From contig NZ_JAFBCJ010000001.1 of NCBI RefSeq assembly GCF_016907675.1, forward strand, positions 1,426,001-1,490,000: 64,000 nucleotides of DNA. The letters are read 5' to 3'. The translations under genes and the position numbers were made by a program. Origin of the DNA: Geodermatophilus bullaregiensis (GTDB lineage Bacteria > Actinomycetota > Actinomycetes > Mycobacteriales > Geodermatophilaceae). Below, piece after piece: positions 42,631-50,329 of this stretch (its first letter is position 1; each line of letters starts with the position of its first letter). A model generated the notes under the pieces. It was not told where the DNA came from and did no database searches. It was given only the letters and a program-made list of their open reading frames with translations.

Positions 42631-42651
42631 TCATCTCACTAGGTGAGATGA
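42631..42651. promoter_or_regulatory. Palindromic operator between leuC and the IclR regulator
   Basis: TCATCTCAC-TAG-GTGAGATGA has perfect 9-bp arms around a 3-bp spacer. It lies centrally in the 51-bp gap between two divergent starts, 13 nt before the regulator and 19 nt before leuC. IclR proteins related to NdgR/LtbR control leuCD from this position in other actinobacteria. Confidence 0.75.
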
Positions 42652-42663
42652 GAGTATTGCTGT

Positions 42664-43365
42664 GTGGGACAACCTAACCCCGTTGCCGTGCTGGACAAAG
42701 CGGTGGCCATCCTGCGCGCCGTCGCGCAGGAGCCGGCGTCGCTCGCCGACCTCGTCGCGCGCACCGAGCTGCCGCGTGCCACGGCGCACCGGCTGGCCGT
42801 GGCCCTCGAGGGGCACCGGCTGCTGCGGCGCACGCCGGCGGGCACCTGGGCACCGGGCCCCGCGCTGGCCGAGCTCAGCCACGGCAGCGCCGACCTCGCC
42901 CGGGTGGCCGGCCGGCACCTCGTGGTGCTGCGCGACGCCAGCGGGGAGAGCGCCCAGTTCTACGTGCGCGAGGGCGGCTCCCGGGTGTGCGTGGCCTCTG
43001 CCGAGCGGGCACACGGCCTGCGCGACACCGTGCCGGTCGGGGCGCGGCTGCCCATGACGGCGGGCTCGGCGGCGCACGCGCTGCTGGCCTTCGCCCCCGC
43101 CGAGGAGGTCACGCCGCTGCTGCCGAGCGCCAGCTTCACCGCGCGCACGCTGCTCGACGTCCGCCGGCGCGGGTGGGCGCACAGCGTGGCCGAGCGCGAG
43201 CCGGGGGTGGCCTCCCTGTCGGCGCCGGTGCGCGACCCGGCCGGTGCGGTGCTCGGCGCGGTGTCCATCTCGGGGCCGGTGGAGCGCCTGGGTCGCCGCC
43301 CCTCCCCCGAGGTGGTCGGCGCCGTGCTCGAGGCGGCGTCGGCGATCGCCCGCGCCGCGAGCTGA
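42664..43365 (+). CDS. ndgR: IclR-family regulator of leuCD (NdgR/LtbR-like)
   Basis: A 233-residue DNA-binding regulator. The N-terminal winged helix-turn-helix covers about residues 10-65 ([20 protein letters not shown], then [20 protein letters not shown]). The C-terminal effector domain includes [20 protein letters not shown] and [19 protein letters not shown]. The divergent placement next to leuCD is the hallmark of LtbR of Corynebacterium and NdgR of Streptomyces. The GTG start is 13 nt after the palindrome, so the mRNA may be nearly leaderless and autoregulated. Confidence 0.88.
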   Translation: MGQPNPVAVLDKAVAILRAVAQEPASLADLVARTELPRATAHRLAVALEGHRLLRRTPAGTWAPGPALAELSHGSADLARVAGRHLVVLRDASGESAQFYVREGGSRVCVASAERAHGLRDTVPVGARLPMTAGSAAHALLAFAPAEEVTPLLPSASFTARTLLDVRRRGWAHSVAEREPGVASLSAPVRDPAGAVLGAVSISGPVERLGRRPSPEVVGAVLEAASAIARAAS

Positions 43366-43504
43366 GGCCTGCAGCGGCGCTCGCGGCAGACCCCGGTGAC
43401 CATCGGTGGGTGGTAGGCCCGGGAGCCCGTCGCGCCGGGCAGCCCGGTTGCCGATGACCACGACAGCGCACCCGAGAGGAGCGCCGCCGCGAGCGGTCGC
43501 GCGG

Positions 43505-44077
43505 TCAGACCTGGCCGAACAGGTCGGCGACCGGCAGTCGCAGGCCCGGCAGCACGTCGCCGCCGTCGAGCTCCTCCCTCTCACCGACGTGCGTGACGGC
43601 GCCACCGGGGGCGTACACCGCAACCAGGCGTTGACGTGGGTAGACGACCCAGACGAGCACCACTCCGGCGGTCAGCCACGCGAGGGCCTTCTCGGTCACC
43701 TCGGTGGCGCGGTCGGACGGACTGACCACCTCCACGACGAGGTCAGGGGCCAGCTCGAGGAGACCATCCAGCTCGTCCTCGTCGGAGGGCAGCCGGTGCG
43801 CGGCGATGAAGGACACGTCGGGCGCCCGGACCGTGTCGGGCTGGCGGGTCAGCCGGAAACCCGTCCCTGCTCCGGCGACGGCGCCCAGCTCGTGGCTCTC
43901 GACGGACTCGTCGAGTCGCCGGGCGGTGCGCGCGGCCACCCGGCCGTGCCGGAAGCCGGCCGGCGCCTTCTCCCTCAACTCCCCGTCCACCAGTTCGCGG
44001 CGCCGGCCGTCGTCCGGCAGGTCCATCAGCTGCTCGGCCGTCATCGGCGCCACCGCAGCAGCGGGCTGTGCGCTCAC
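43505..44077 (-). CDS. Uma2-family (DUF820) putative endonuclease
   Basis: A 190-residue protein of the Uma2 family with the PD-(D/E)xK nuclease fold. Visible are MTAEQLMDLPDDGRRRELVDGEL, the acidic TVRAPDVSFIAAHRL, and DLVVEVVSPSDRATEVTEKA with VWVVYPRQRLVAVY. These correspond to the predicted Asp, Glu and later catalytic positions. The family is common and multi-copy in cyanobacteria and actinobacteria but its biological role is not established. It is convergent with the IclR gene across 139 nt that hold nothing recognisable. It opens the most accessory part of the window. Confidence 0.8.
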   Translation of the reverse strand: MSAQPAAAVAPMTAEQLMDLPDDGRRRELVDGELREKAPAGFRHGRVAARTARRLDESVESHELGAVAGAGTGFRLTRQPDTVRAPDVSFIAAHRLPSDEDELDGLLELAPDLVVEVVSPSDRATEVTEKALAWLTAGVVLVWVVYPRQRLVAVYAPGGAVTHVGEREELDGGDVLPGLRLPVADLFGQV

Positions 44078-44100
44078 GACCGCACCCTACGGCGGCACAG

Positions 44101-44273
44101 GTCGACGAGGTCGGCCAGCGATCGCCGGCCGACCTGACCACGCTCCTGCGGCAGCTCACCGCCACCGGCTGGCTGCGGCCGACGTCGCGTGGCGCCTACG
44201 CCGTCCCCGCCGGGCGGGTCGTGCCGAGCGGGTCGTGCCGCTGCACGTCGTCCTCGCGGTGGCGAGCGGCTGA
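44101..44273 (+). pseudogene. Possible remnant of an AbiEi-like winged-helix protein
   Basis: One frame reads DEVGQRSPADLTTLLRQLTA, then GWLRPTSRGAYAVPAGRV, which resembles the N-terminal winged helix of AbiEi-type antitoxins. After about 45 residues the plausible continuation (LHVVLAVASG) shifts to another frame and ends. No full-length protein or toxin partner is present. This is a short similarity judged by eye and could be chance. Confidence 0.3.
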
Positions 44274-44330
44274 CGGCCCCCGCCCGACCGGAGGGTTACG
44301 GAGCGGCCGGCCCCGGCGGACACTGCCCGC

Positions 44331-45452
44331 ATGACCGCCACCGAGCCGCTGCACCGCGGACGCGCCCGCATCGCCGAGCCGGGCGAGGGCATCGGCCTCG
44401 ACGAGCTGGCGCTGGCCACCCGCAACCACGGGATGCCGCTGGAGGCGCTGCGCTACGACGTCACGCCGCCGGGCCTGCACTACGTGCTCACCCACTACGA
44501 CATCCCCGCCGTCGACCCGGGCACCTGGTCGCTGGAGGTCGGCGGCGCGGTCGCGCGGCCGCTGCGGCTGGACCTCGAGGACCTGCGCCGCCGGCCGGCC
44601 GTGACCGCGCGGGTCCTGCTCGAGTGTGCCGGCAACGGCCGCGCCCGTCTCGAGCCCCGGCCGGTCAGCCAGCCGTGGCTGCTGGAGGCCGTGGGCACCG
44701 CCGAGTGGACCGGCACACCGCTGGCCCCGCTGCTCGAGGAGGCCGGCGTCTCCCCCGGGGCGGTCGACGTCGCCTTCACCGGCGCCGACCACGGGGTCGA
44801 GCGCGGCGTGGAGCAGGACTACGCCCGCGGCCTGCCGCTGGCCGAGGCGGTGCGGCCCGACGTCCTGCTGGTCTGGGGCATGAACGGGATGCCGCTGCCC
44901 CCGCAGCACGGTGCTCCGGTGCGGCTGCTCGTGCCCGGCTGGTACGGGATGGCGCACGTCAAGTGGCTGACCCGCATCGAGGTCCTCGAGACGGCGTTCA
45001 CCGGCTTCCAGAACGCGGTGGCCTACCGGGTGCGGACCGGTGGCGACGACGACGGCGCCCCGGTCACCCGCATCGCCCCGCGGGCGCTGCTGGCCCCGCC
45101 CGGCTGGCCGGACTTCATGACCCGCGAGCGGTTCGTGCCCGCCGGGCCGGTGACGCTGACCGGACGGGCGTGGTCCGGCCGCGCCCCGGTGACCGGCGTC
45201 GAGGTCAGCGCCGACGGCGGGAGCACGTGGACGCCGGCCGACCTGGCCCCCGCCGACCCCGCGCACCCGCACGCCTGGCGGGCGTGGGCCTGCACGTGGG
45301 ACGCCGCGCCGGGCCCGCACGAGCTGGTCGTGCGGGCCGCGGACGCGGAGGGGTCCCAGCCCACCGAGGCGCCCTGGAACCGCCAGGGCATGGCGAACAA
45401 CCTCGTGCAGCGGGTGCCGGTGACGGTCCTGGACCAGCCCTCCGGGCAGTGA
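44331..45452 (+). CDS. Sulfite-oxidase-family molybdopterin oxidoreductase
   Basis: A 373-residue molybdenum-cofactor enzyme. The molybdopterin-binding domain contains the cysteine ligand (Cys99) in ARVLLECAGNGRARL, with LEVGGAVARPLRLDLEDLRR before it and LLVPGWYGMAHVKWLTRIEV after. The C-terminal dimerisation domain is recognised by GRAWSGRAPVTGVEVSADGG and EAPWNRQGMANNLVQRV. No heme domain and no Tat signal are seen, so it is probably cytoplasmic, unlike secreted YedY or sulfite dehydrogenases. The substrate is not predictable. No neighbouring cofactor genes are present. It is convergent with the small membrane protein gene. Confidence 0.87.
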   Translation: MTATEPLHRGRARIAEPGEGIGLDELALATRNHGMPLEALRYDVTPPGLHYVLTHYDIPAVDPGTWSLEVGGAVARPLRLDLEDLRRRPAVTARVLLECAGNGRARLEPRPVSQPWLLEAVGTAEWTGTPLAPLLEEAGVSPGAVDVAFTGADHGVERGVEQDYARGLPLAEAVRPDVLLVWGMNGMPLPPQHGAPVRLLVPGWYGMAHVKWLTRIEVLETAFTGFQNAVAYRVRTGGDDDGAPVTRIAPRALLAPPGWPDFMTRERFVPAGPVTLTGRAWSGRAPVTGVEVSADGGSTWTPADLAPADPAHPHAWRAWACTWDAAPGPHELVVRAADAEGSQPTEAPWNRQGMANNLVQRVPVTVLDQPSGQ

Positions 45453-45461
45453 CCCCCGGTC

Positions 45462-45773
45462 CTAGTGGCCCTTGGTCAGGGAGGTGCCGCTGCCGTCGTC
45501 CTCGGGGTCCTGCCGGTCCGGCGGGGCCTCGACGACGATCGGGCGCAGCCGTACCCACAGCACGAACGCCGCGGCGAAGACCAGCATGGCCAGCCCGGCC
45601 CACAGGTTGGCGTTGACGTCGCCGGTCCGTTCCCGGTCGGCCGCGGTGTCGCTGAACAGCCCCAGGAGGACCAGCACGACGCCGTAGAAGCCGATCAGCG
45701 CGGCGATGACGTTGCGGACGTCGAAGGCGCCGGCCGACTGCTTGGCCGGTGTGGCGCGGTTGCTGCTGCTCAT
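45462..45773 (-). CDS. Small two-helix membrane protein paired with the symporter
   Basis: A 103-residue protein with two membrane segments (VIAALIGFYGVVLVLLGLF and LWAGLAMLVFAAAFVLWVRL) joined by a short polar loop with TGDVNANLW. The tail is acidic. It starts 16 nt after the SSS symporter stop and is the last gene of the galT-galK-symporter run. I recognise this layout as recurring beside actinobacterial solute:sodium symporters, so an accessory-subunit role is a reasonable inference. No function is known to me. Confidence 0.6.
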   Translation of the reverse strand: MSSSNRATPAKQSAGAFDVRNVIAALIGFYGVVLVLLGLFSDTAADRERTGDVNANLWAGLAMLVFAAAFVLWVRLRPIVVEAPPDRQDPEDDGSGTSLTKGH

Positions 45774-45789
45774 GACCGGGCTCCTGACG

Positions 45790-47472
45790 TCAGCGGAAGA
45801 TCACGTTGAGGACGATGACCATGACCAGCGCGATGCCGGCCAGCTTGGTCGGTGACTGGTACCAGGGCAGCCGGTGGGCGTCGGGGTCGGTCCGCTGCTC
45901 CTTCGGCGTCTCGGAGTAGACCAGGCCGGCGAGCTGGGCGACCGGCTTGGGCGCGGTGACCTGGCTGACCACGACGCTGACCACGATGTCGACGAGGAAG
46001 GCGGCGCTCGCGGCGACGAAGCTCGCGCCCTGGCCGCCGATCGGGAGCACGCCCAGCGACGCCGTCCCGAACGCGTCCTCGCTGAGGAAGGCGACGGCGA
46101 CCGCGGCGAGCGTCCCGGACACCAGGCCCATCCAGCCGGCGGTCGGCGTCATCCGCTTCCAGAACATGCCGAGGATGAAGGTGGCGAACAGCGGGGCGTT
46201 GAAGAAGCCGAACAGCGTCTGCAGGTAGTCCATCAGGTTCGTGTAACCGGAGGCGATGATCGCCGTCCCGATGGCGGCCACGGTGGCGCCGACGGTCGCC
46301 CACCGGCCGACGGCGAGGTAGTACCCGTCGGGCCGGTCCTTCTTCACGTACTGCTGCCACAGGTCGTAGCTGAAGACGGTGTTGAAGGCGGAGATGTTGG
46401 CCGCCATGCCGGCCATGAACGCCGCCAGCAGGCCGGCGAGGGCGACGCCGAGCAGGCCGTTGGGCAGGGTGTCGCGGATGAGCAGCAGGATCGAGTTGTT
46501 GTAGTCGAAGTCCGTGGCCGACGCCGCCCTGGCCTCGACCACCTCCGGGACCAGGACGGTGGCGATGATGCCCGGGATCACGACGATGAACGGGACGAAC
46601 ATCTTCGGGAAGGCGCCGATGATCGGCGTGCTCCGGGCGGCGGACATCGACTTGGTCGCCATCGCGCGCTGGACCTCGACGAAGTTCGTCGTCCAGTAGC
46701 CGAAGGACAGCACGAAGCCGAGGCCGAAGACGATGCCGATCACCGACAGGACGGGGCTGCCGATGCCGGACAGGTCCGTGGCCGGCCACGAGGTGAGCTC
46801 CTCGCCGCGGCCGGAGTCGGTGACCCTGTCCACGAGCCCGCCGACGCCACCGACCCGGTTCAGGCCGATGAGCGTCAGCGGCAGCAGCGCGGCCACGATG
46901 ACGAAGAACTGCAGCACCTCGTTGTAGATGGCCGCCGACAGCCCGCCGAGGGTGATGTAGCTGAGCACCACGGCCGCCGCGACGATCAGGGACAGCCACA
47001 GCGGCCAGCCCAGCAGCGCCTCGACGATGGTGGCCAGCAGGAACAGGTTGATGCCGGCGATGAGGATCTGCGCGACGGCGAAGCTGAGGGCGTTGACCAG
47101 GTGGGCGCCGGTGCCGAACCGGCGGCGCATGAACTCCGGGACGCTGCGGACCTTCGACCCGTAGTAGAAGGGCATCATCACCACGCCCAGGAACAGCATG
47201 GCCGGGACCGCGCCGATCCAGAAGTAGTGCATGGTGCTCATGCCGTACTGCGCGCCGTTGGCCGACATGCCCACGATCTCGACGGCCCCGAGGTTGGCCG
47301 AGATGAACGCCAGGCCGGTGACCCACGCGGGCAGCGAGCGGCCCGACAGGAAGAAGTCCAGGCTGTCGGACACCCGCCTGCGCGCGGCGGCGCCGATCAG
47401 CAGCACGACGGCGAAGTAGGCGGCCACCAGCAGGTAGTCGACGAACGACGCGTCCAGTCTCAGATCGTCCAC
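45790..47472 (-). CDS. Solute:sodium symporter (SSS family), probably for galactose
   Basis: A 560-residue Na+-coupled symporter with about fourteen membrane helices. Conserved elements are FFLSGRSLPAWVTGLAFIS, NLGAVEIVGMSANGAQYGMS, SVPEFMRRRFG and LSYITLGGLSAAIYNEVLQF. The GAVEIVGM segment aligns with the sugar-contacting glutamate region of Vibrio vSGLT. I chose the GTG at 47472 because GGAGG lies 5 nt upstream; a GTG at 47484 overlaps that site. It lies 22 nt downstream of galK and galT, so galactose or a related sugar is the likely substrate. Substrate assignment is context-based. Confidence 0.82.
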   Translation of the reverse strand: MDDLRLDASFVDYLLVAAYFAVVLLIGAAARRRVSDSLDFFLSGRSLPAWVTGLAFISANLGAVEIVGMSANGAQYGMSTMHYFWIGAVPAMLFLGVVMMPFYYGSKVRSVPEFMRRRFGTGAHLVNALSFAVAQILIAGINLFLLATIVEALLGWPLWLSLIVAAAVVLSYITLGGLSAAIYNEVLQFFVIVAALLPLTLIGLNRVGGVGGLVDRVTDSGRGEELTSWPATDLSGIGSPVLSVIGIVFGLGFVLSFGYWTTNFVEVQRAMATKSMSAARSTPIIGAFPKMFVPFIVVIPGIIATVLVPEVVEARAASATDFDYNNSILLLIRDTLPNGLLGVALAGLLAAFMAGMAANISAFNTVFSYDLWQQYVKKDRPDGYYLAVGRWATVGATVAAIGTAIIASGYTNLMDYLQTLFGFFNAPLFATFILGMFWKRMTPTAGWMGLVSGTLAAVAVAFLSEDAFGTASLGVLPIGGQGASFVAASAAFLVDIVVSVVVSQVTAPKPVAQLAGLVYSETPKEQRTDPDAHRLPWYQSPTKLAGIALVMVIVLNVIFR

Positions 47473-47494
47473 TCGGGCCTCCACTCGGTTCGGG

Positions 47495-48676
47495 TCATGT
47501 CAGCCGCCGCGCCCCCGGCGAGGGGACGACGACGAACGCGCGCGGGGCACCGGCGCCCTCGAGCGCGAAGCGGTCGGCCACGGCCGCGGTGACGGCGTCC
47601 ACCACCGTGGCGTCGACGAGCGCCACGGCGCTGCCGCCGAAGCCGCCGCCGACCATCCGGGCGCCGTGGGCACCGGCCTCGACGGCCGCCTCGACGAGGG
47701 CGTCGAGCAGCGGCACGGAGACCTCGAAGTCGTCGCGCAGCGAGGCGTGGCCGGCGGTGAGCACCGGGCCGACGGCGCGCGGGTCCCCGCCCTCGCGCAG
47801 CATCCCGACGACCTCGCGGACGCGGGCGTCCTCGCCGACGACGTGCCGCGCCCGGCGCAGCAGCAGCGCCCCGCGCTCGGTGCCGTCGTCGAGCCGGTCG
47901 AGGTCGGCGACGTCGCCGACCGCGCAGAGCAGGTCGACGCCGAGGCGCTCCGCGGCCTCCTCGCACTCCCGGCGCCGGTCGCCGTAGCCGCTCTCGGCGT
48001 GGTCGTGCGTGGTGCCGGAGTCGAGGACGAGCAGCGCCAGGCCGGTGGCGGCGAGGTCGAGGGGGACCTGCTCGCTGCTGCGGTCGCGGGTGTCGAGGTA
48101 CAGGGCGTGCCCGGCGGTGCACAGCACCGAGGCGGACTGGTCGAGGATGCCGGTGGGCGCGCCGACGAAGTCGTTCTCCGCGCGCCGGGCGACGTCGACC
48201 AGGTCGTCCGGCCCCAGGTCGAGGCCGAGCAGGTCGCGCAGCGCCAGTGCGACGGCGCACTCCAGCGCGGCCGACGAGGACAGCCCCGCCCCGGCGGGGA
48301 CGTCGCCGTCGACGAGCAGGCTCAGCCCGCCGGGGACGGACGCGCGCAGCTCGGCGACGACGCCGGCCGGGTAGCCGGCCCAGCCGCCCGGGGTGCCGGG
48401 CGCGAGGTCGGCGACGGCGACGTCGGCCTCGGCGCCGGGGTGCTGCAGCGAGACGAGCACCAGCCGGCCGTCGTCGCGGCGGGCGACCGCGGCACGGGTG
48501 GTGTGCGGCAGGGCCACCGGCAGCACGTGCCCGCCGTTGTAGTCGGTGTGCTCCCCGATCACGTTGACCCGGCCCGGTGCCGCCCAGACACCCTCCGGCG
48601 CGGCGCCGAACCGCTCGGTGAACGCGGCGACGGCGCGTTCGGCCGCGGCCGCGTCGTCCAGGGGCCCGTCGCTCAC
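47495..48676 (-). CDS. galK: Galactokinase
   Basis: Phosphorylates galactose to galactose-1-phosphate, first step of the Leloir pathway. Length 393 residues. The galactokinase signature GRVNVIGEHTDYNGG is at 35-49. The GHMK motif is VPAGAGLSSSAALECAVALA, and the third motif is GARMVGGGFGGSAVALVD. ENDFVGAPTGILDQSASVLC is also typical. The GTG start overlaps the galT stop by 4 nt. With galT and the symporter it forms an uptake-and-activation cassette; galE and galM are not in this window. Confidence 0.95.
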   Translation of the reverse strand: MSDGPLDDAAAAERAVAAFTERFGAAPEGVWAAPGRVNVIGEHTDYNGGHVLPVALPHTTRAAVARRDDGRLVLVSLQHPGAEADVAVADLAPGTPGGWAGYPAGVVAELRASVPGGLSLLVDGDVPAGAGLSSSAALECAVALALRDLLGLDLGPDDLVDVARRAENDFVGAPTGILDQSASVLCTAGHALYLDTRDRSSEQVPLDLAATGLALLVLDSGTTHDHAESGYGDRRRECEEAAERLGVDLLCAVGDVADLDRLDDGTERGALLLRRARHVVGEDARVREVVGMLREGGDPRAVGPVLTAGHASLRDDFEVSVPLLDALVEAAVEAGAHGARMVGGGFGGSAVALVDATVVDAVTAAVADRFALEGAGAPRAFVVVPSPGARRLT

Positions 48677-49767
48677 GGGACGACCACGGTCCGCAGCTGC
48701 TCGGCGACGTCCTCGGGGTTGGTGTCGGTGATGAACGCGCCCATCCCCGACTCCGAGCCGGCCAGGTACTTCAGCTTGCCCGGCGCCCGGCGCAGCGAGA
48801 ACAGCTGCAGGTGCAGCCACCAGTCCTCGCGCCCGTCGTGCACCGGCGCCTGGTTCCAGGAGGCGATGTAGGGCATCGGGGTGTCGAAGCGGTGCGCGAA
48901 GCGGCCCAGGACGTCGAGGTAGACGGTGGCCAGGGCGTCGCGCTCGGCGTCGTCGAGGGCGGGCAGGTCGGGCACCCGCCGGGTGGGGAACAGCTGCACC
49001 TCGTAGGGCCAGCGCGCCGCGGCCGGCACGAAGGCCACCCAGTGCTCGTCGGCGGCCACCACCCGCGGGCCGGCGCGCTCGGCGTCGACGACCTCGGCGA
49101 ACAGGTCGCCGCCGGTCCGCTCGCGGTGCCGGCGCGCCGAGCCGAGCACGCGCTCCACCCGCGGCGTCACGAACGGGTAGGCGTAGATCTGGCCGTGGGG
49201 GTGGGCGAGCGTCACCCCGATCTCCTCGCCGGAGTTCTCGAAGCAGAACACCTGCTCGACGCCGTCGATCGCGCTCAGCTCCGCGGTCCGCTCGGCCCAC
49301 ACGTCGACCACCAGGCGGGCCCGGTCGTGGCCGAGGCCGGCGAAGTGCTGGTCGTGGTCGCTGGTGAACAGCACCACCTCGCAGCGGCCGAAGCCGGGAC
49401 GCAGCTCGGCCAGGGGCGCGCCCGGGGCGGACGGCGGGACGTCGCGGTCGACGGAGGTGGCCAGCGACGGGAAGCGGTTCTCGAACGCGACGACCTGGTA
49501 GTCGGGCTCCGGTACCTCGGTGGGCCGGCCCGGCCGGGAGGGGCACAGCGGGCACTGGTCGGCCGGCGGCAGGAAGGTGCGGCTCTGCCGGTGCGCGGCG
49601 ATGACCACCTCCTCGCCGAGGAGGGCGTCCCGGCGCAGCTGCGAGCGGGTGCTCACCGGCGGGAGGTCGCGGGTGTCCTCGGCCACGTGCTCGGGAGCCG
49701 GGGAGTCCTCCGCGTCGAAGTAGAGGATCTCCCGGCCGTCCGCCAGCCGACGACTCGTCCGGATCAC
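48673..49767 (-). CDS. galT: Galactose-1-phosphate uridylyltransferase
   Basis: Exchanges UMP between UDP-glucose and galactose-1-phosphate, 364 residues. The active-site histidine motif HPHGQIYAYPFV is clear. A zinc CxxC (CPLCPS) lies in the N-terminal half, followed by VVAFENRFPSL. The C-terminal HIT half has ASWNQAPVHDGREDWWLHLQ. The GTG start is first in the galT-galK-symporter unit, 145 nt downstream of the tRNA-Glu terminator. The promoter is probably in that gap, but I saw no clear motif. Confidence 0.94.
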   Translation of the reverse strand: MIRTSRRLADGREILYFDAEDSPAPEHVAEDTRDLPPVSTRSQLRRDALLGEEVVIAAHRQSRTFLPPADQCPLCPSRPGRPTEVPEPDYQVVAFENRFPSLATSVDRDVPPSAPGAPLAELRPGFGRCEVVLFTSDHDQHFAGLGHDRARLVVDVWAERTAELSAIDGVEQVFCFENSGEEIGVTLAHPHGQIYAYPFVTPRVERVLGSARRHRERTGGDLFAEVVDAERAGPRVVAADEHWVAFVPAAARWPYEVQLFPTRRVPDLPALDDAERDALATVYLDVLGRFAHRFDTPMPYIASWNQAPVHDGREDWWLHLQLFSLRRAPGKLKYLAGSESGMGAFITDTNPEDVAEQLRTVVVP

Positions 49768-49866
49768 CGCGTCCTGCCTCCCGTCGCGACCCGCGGGTCG
49801 GGCCCCGGGAACGCTAGCCCCGACGGTGATCGCCCAGCCACTCGAAGCCGGGACCGGGACGCACCA

Positions 49867-49894
49867 GGGCCCCCGGCCGGGAGGCCGGGGGCCC
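49867..49894 (-). terminator. Hairpin after the first tRNA-Glu
   Basis: GGGCCCCCGGCC pairs with GGCCGGGGGCCC across a 4-nt loop, 19 nt past the tRNA 3' end on the minus strand. It is a strong GC hairpin with no long U-tract, as is common in actinobacteria. Confidence 0.7.
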
Positions 49895-49912
49895 GGGGAG
49901 GTGGTGCCGCTG

Positions 49913-49985
49913 TAGCCCCGAAGGGATTCGAACCCTCGCTACCGCCGTGAGAGGGCGGCGTCCTGGACCGCTAGACGACGGGGCC
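49913..49985 (-). tRNA. tRNA-Glu (CTC anticodon)
   Basis: A 73-nt cloverleaf on the minus strand starting GGCCCCGTCGTCTAG. The anticodon stem CCGCC/GGCGG holds loop CTCTCAC, giving anticodon CTC. The T-arm is GAGGGTTCGAATCCCTT, and the acceptor ends CGGGGCT plus discriminator A. CCA is not encoded. It is nearly identical to the copy at 50085-50157, differing in the D-loop. Confidence 0.96.
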
Positions 49986-50044
49986 GGACGGCGTCCATGG
50001 TGCCACGGGCGCCCGCGCGCCCGGCGACCGGGACGCGGACGCAC

Positions 50045-50075
50045 GAGAGCCCCCGGTCGGTGACCGGGGGCTCTC
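50045..50075 (-). terminator. 14-bp perfect hairpin between the two tRNA-Glu genes
   Basis: GAGAGCCCCCGGTC pairs perfectly with GACCGGGGGCTCTC across a 3-nt loop, 10 nt past the second tRNA-Glu on the minus strand. This suggests that each tRNA-Glu is terminated separately. Confidence 0.8.
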
Positions 50076-50084
50076 GCTGCGCTG

Positions 50085-50157
50085 TAGCCCCGAAGGGATT
50101 CGAACCCTCGCTACCGCCGTGAGAGGGCGGCGTCCTGGGCCGCTAGACGACGGGGCC
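50085..50157 (-). tRNA. tRNA-Glu (CTC anticodon), second copy
   Basis: A 73-nt cloverleaf with the same acceptor, anticodon and T arms as the copy at 49913-49985. The D-loop reads GCGGCCCAGG instead of GCGGTCCAGG. Anticodon CTC, CCA not encoded. Tandem duplication is the simplest origin. Confidence 0.96.
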
Positions 50158-50197
50158 GTGCGGTGTTTCCGGTGGTGCTGAGGTGGTGCTTCCTCGC

Positions 50198-50268
50198 TGG
50201 GGTACCAGGACTCGAACCTAGACTAACGGAACCAGAAACCGTCGGGCTGCCAATTACCCCATACCCCA
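50198..50268 (-). tRNA. tRNA-Gln (CTG anticodon)
   Basis: Minus-strand cloverleaf starting TGGGGTATGGGGTAATTGG. The anticodon loop TTCTGGT gives CTG. The T-arm is CTAGGTTCGAGTCCTGG and the acceptor ends TACCCCA. The T31-T39 position of the anticodon stem is unpaired. Together with the two tRNA-Glu genes and gltX it forms a Glu/Gln charging neighbourhood as in mycobacteria. Confidence 0.95.
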
Positions 50269-50329
50269 AGGCTTGGCCGGCACCTCGCGGCGCCGGGGAA
50301 GACGATACCCGATGTCCGCGGGCAGGGTG

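Noticed and set aside
43366..43504. A gene in the IclR-Uma2 gap
   Set aside because: 139 nt with no ribosome-binding site, no plausible frame and no recognisable motif.
49867..50268. tRNA-associated integration site for the galactose cassette
   Set aside because: No partial tRNA 3' duplication, integrase or flanking direct repeat was visible; the second tRNA-Glu is full length and looks like a tandem duplicate.
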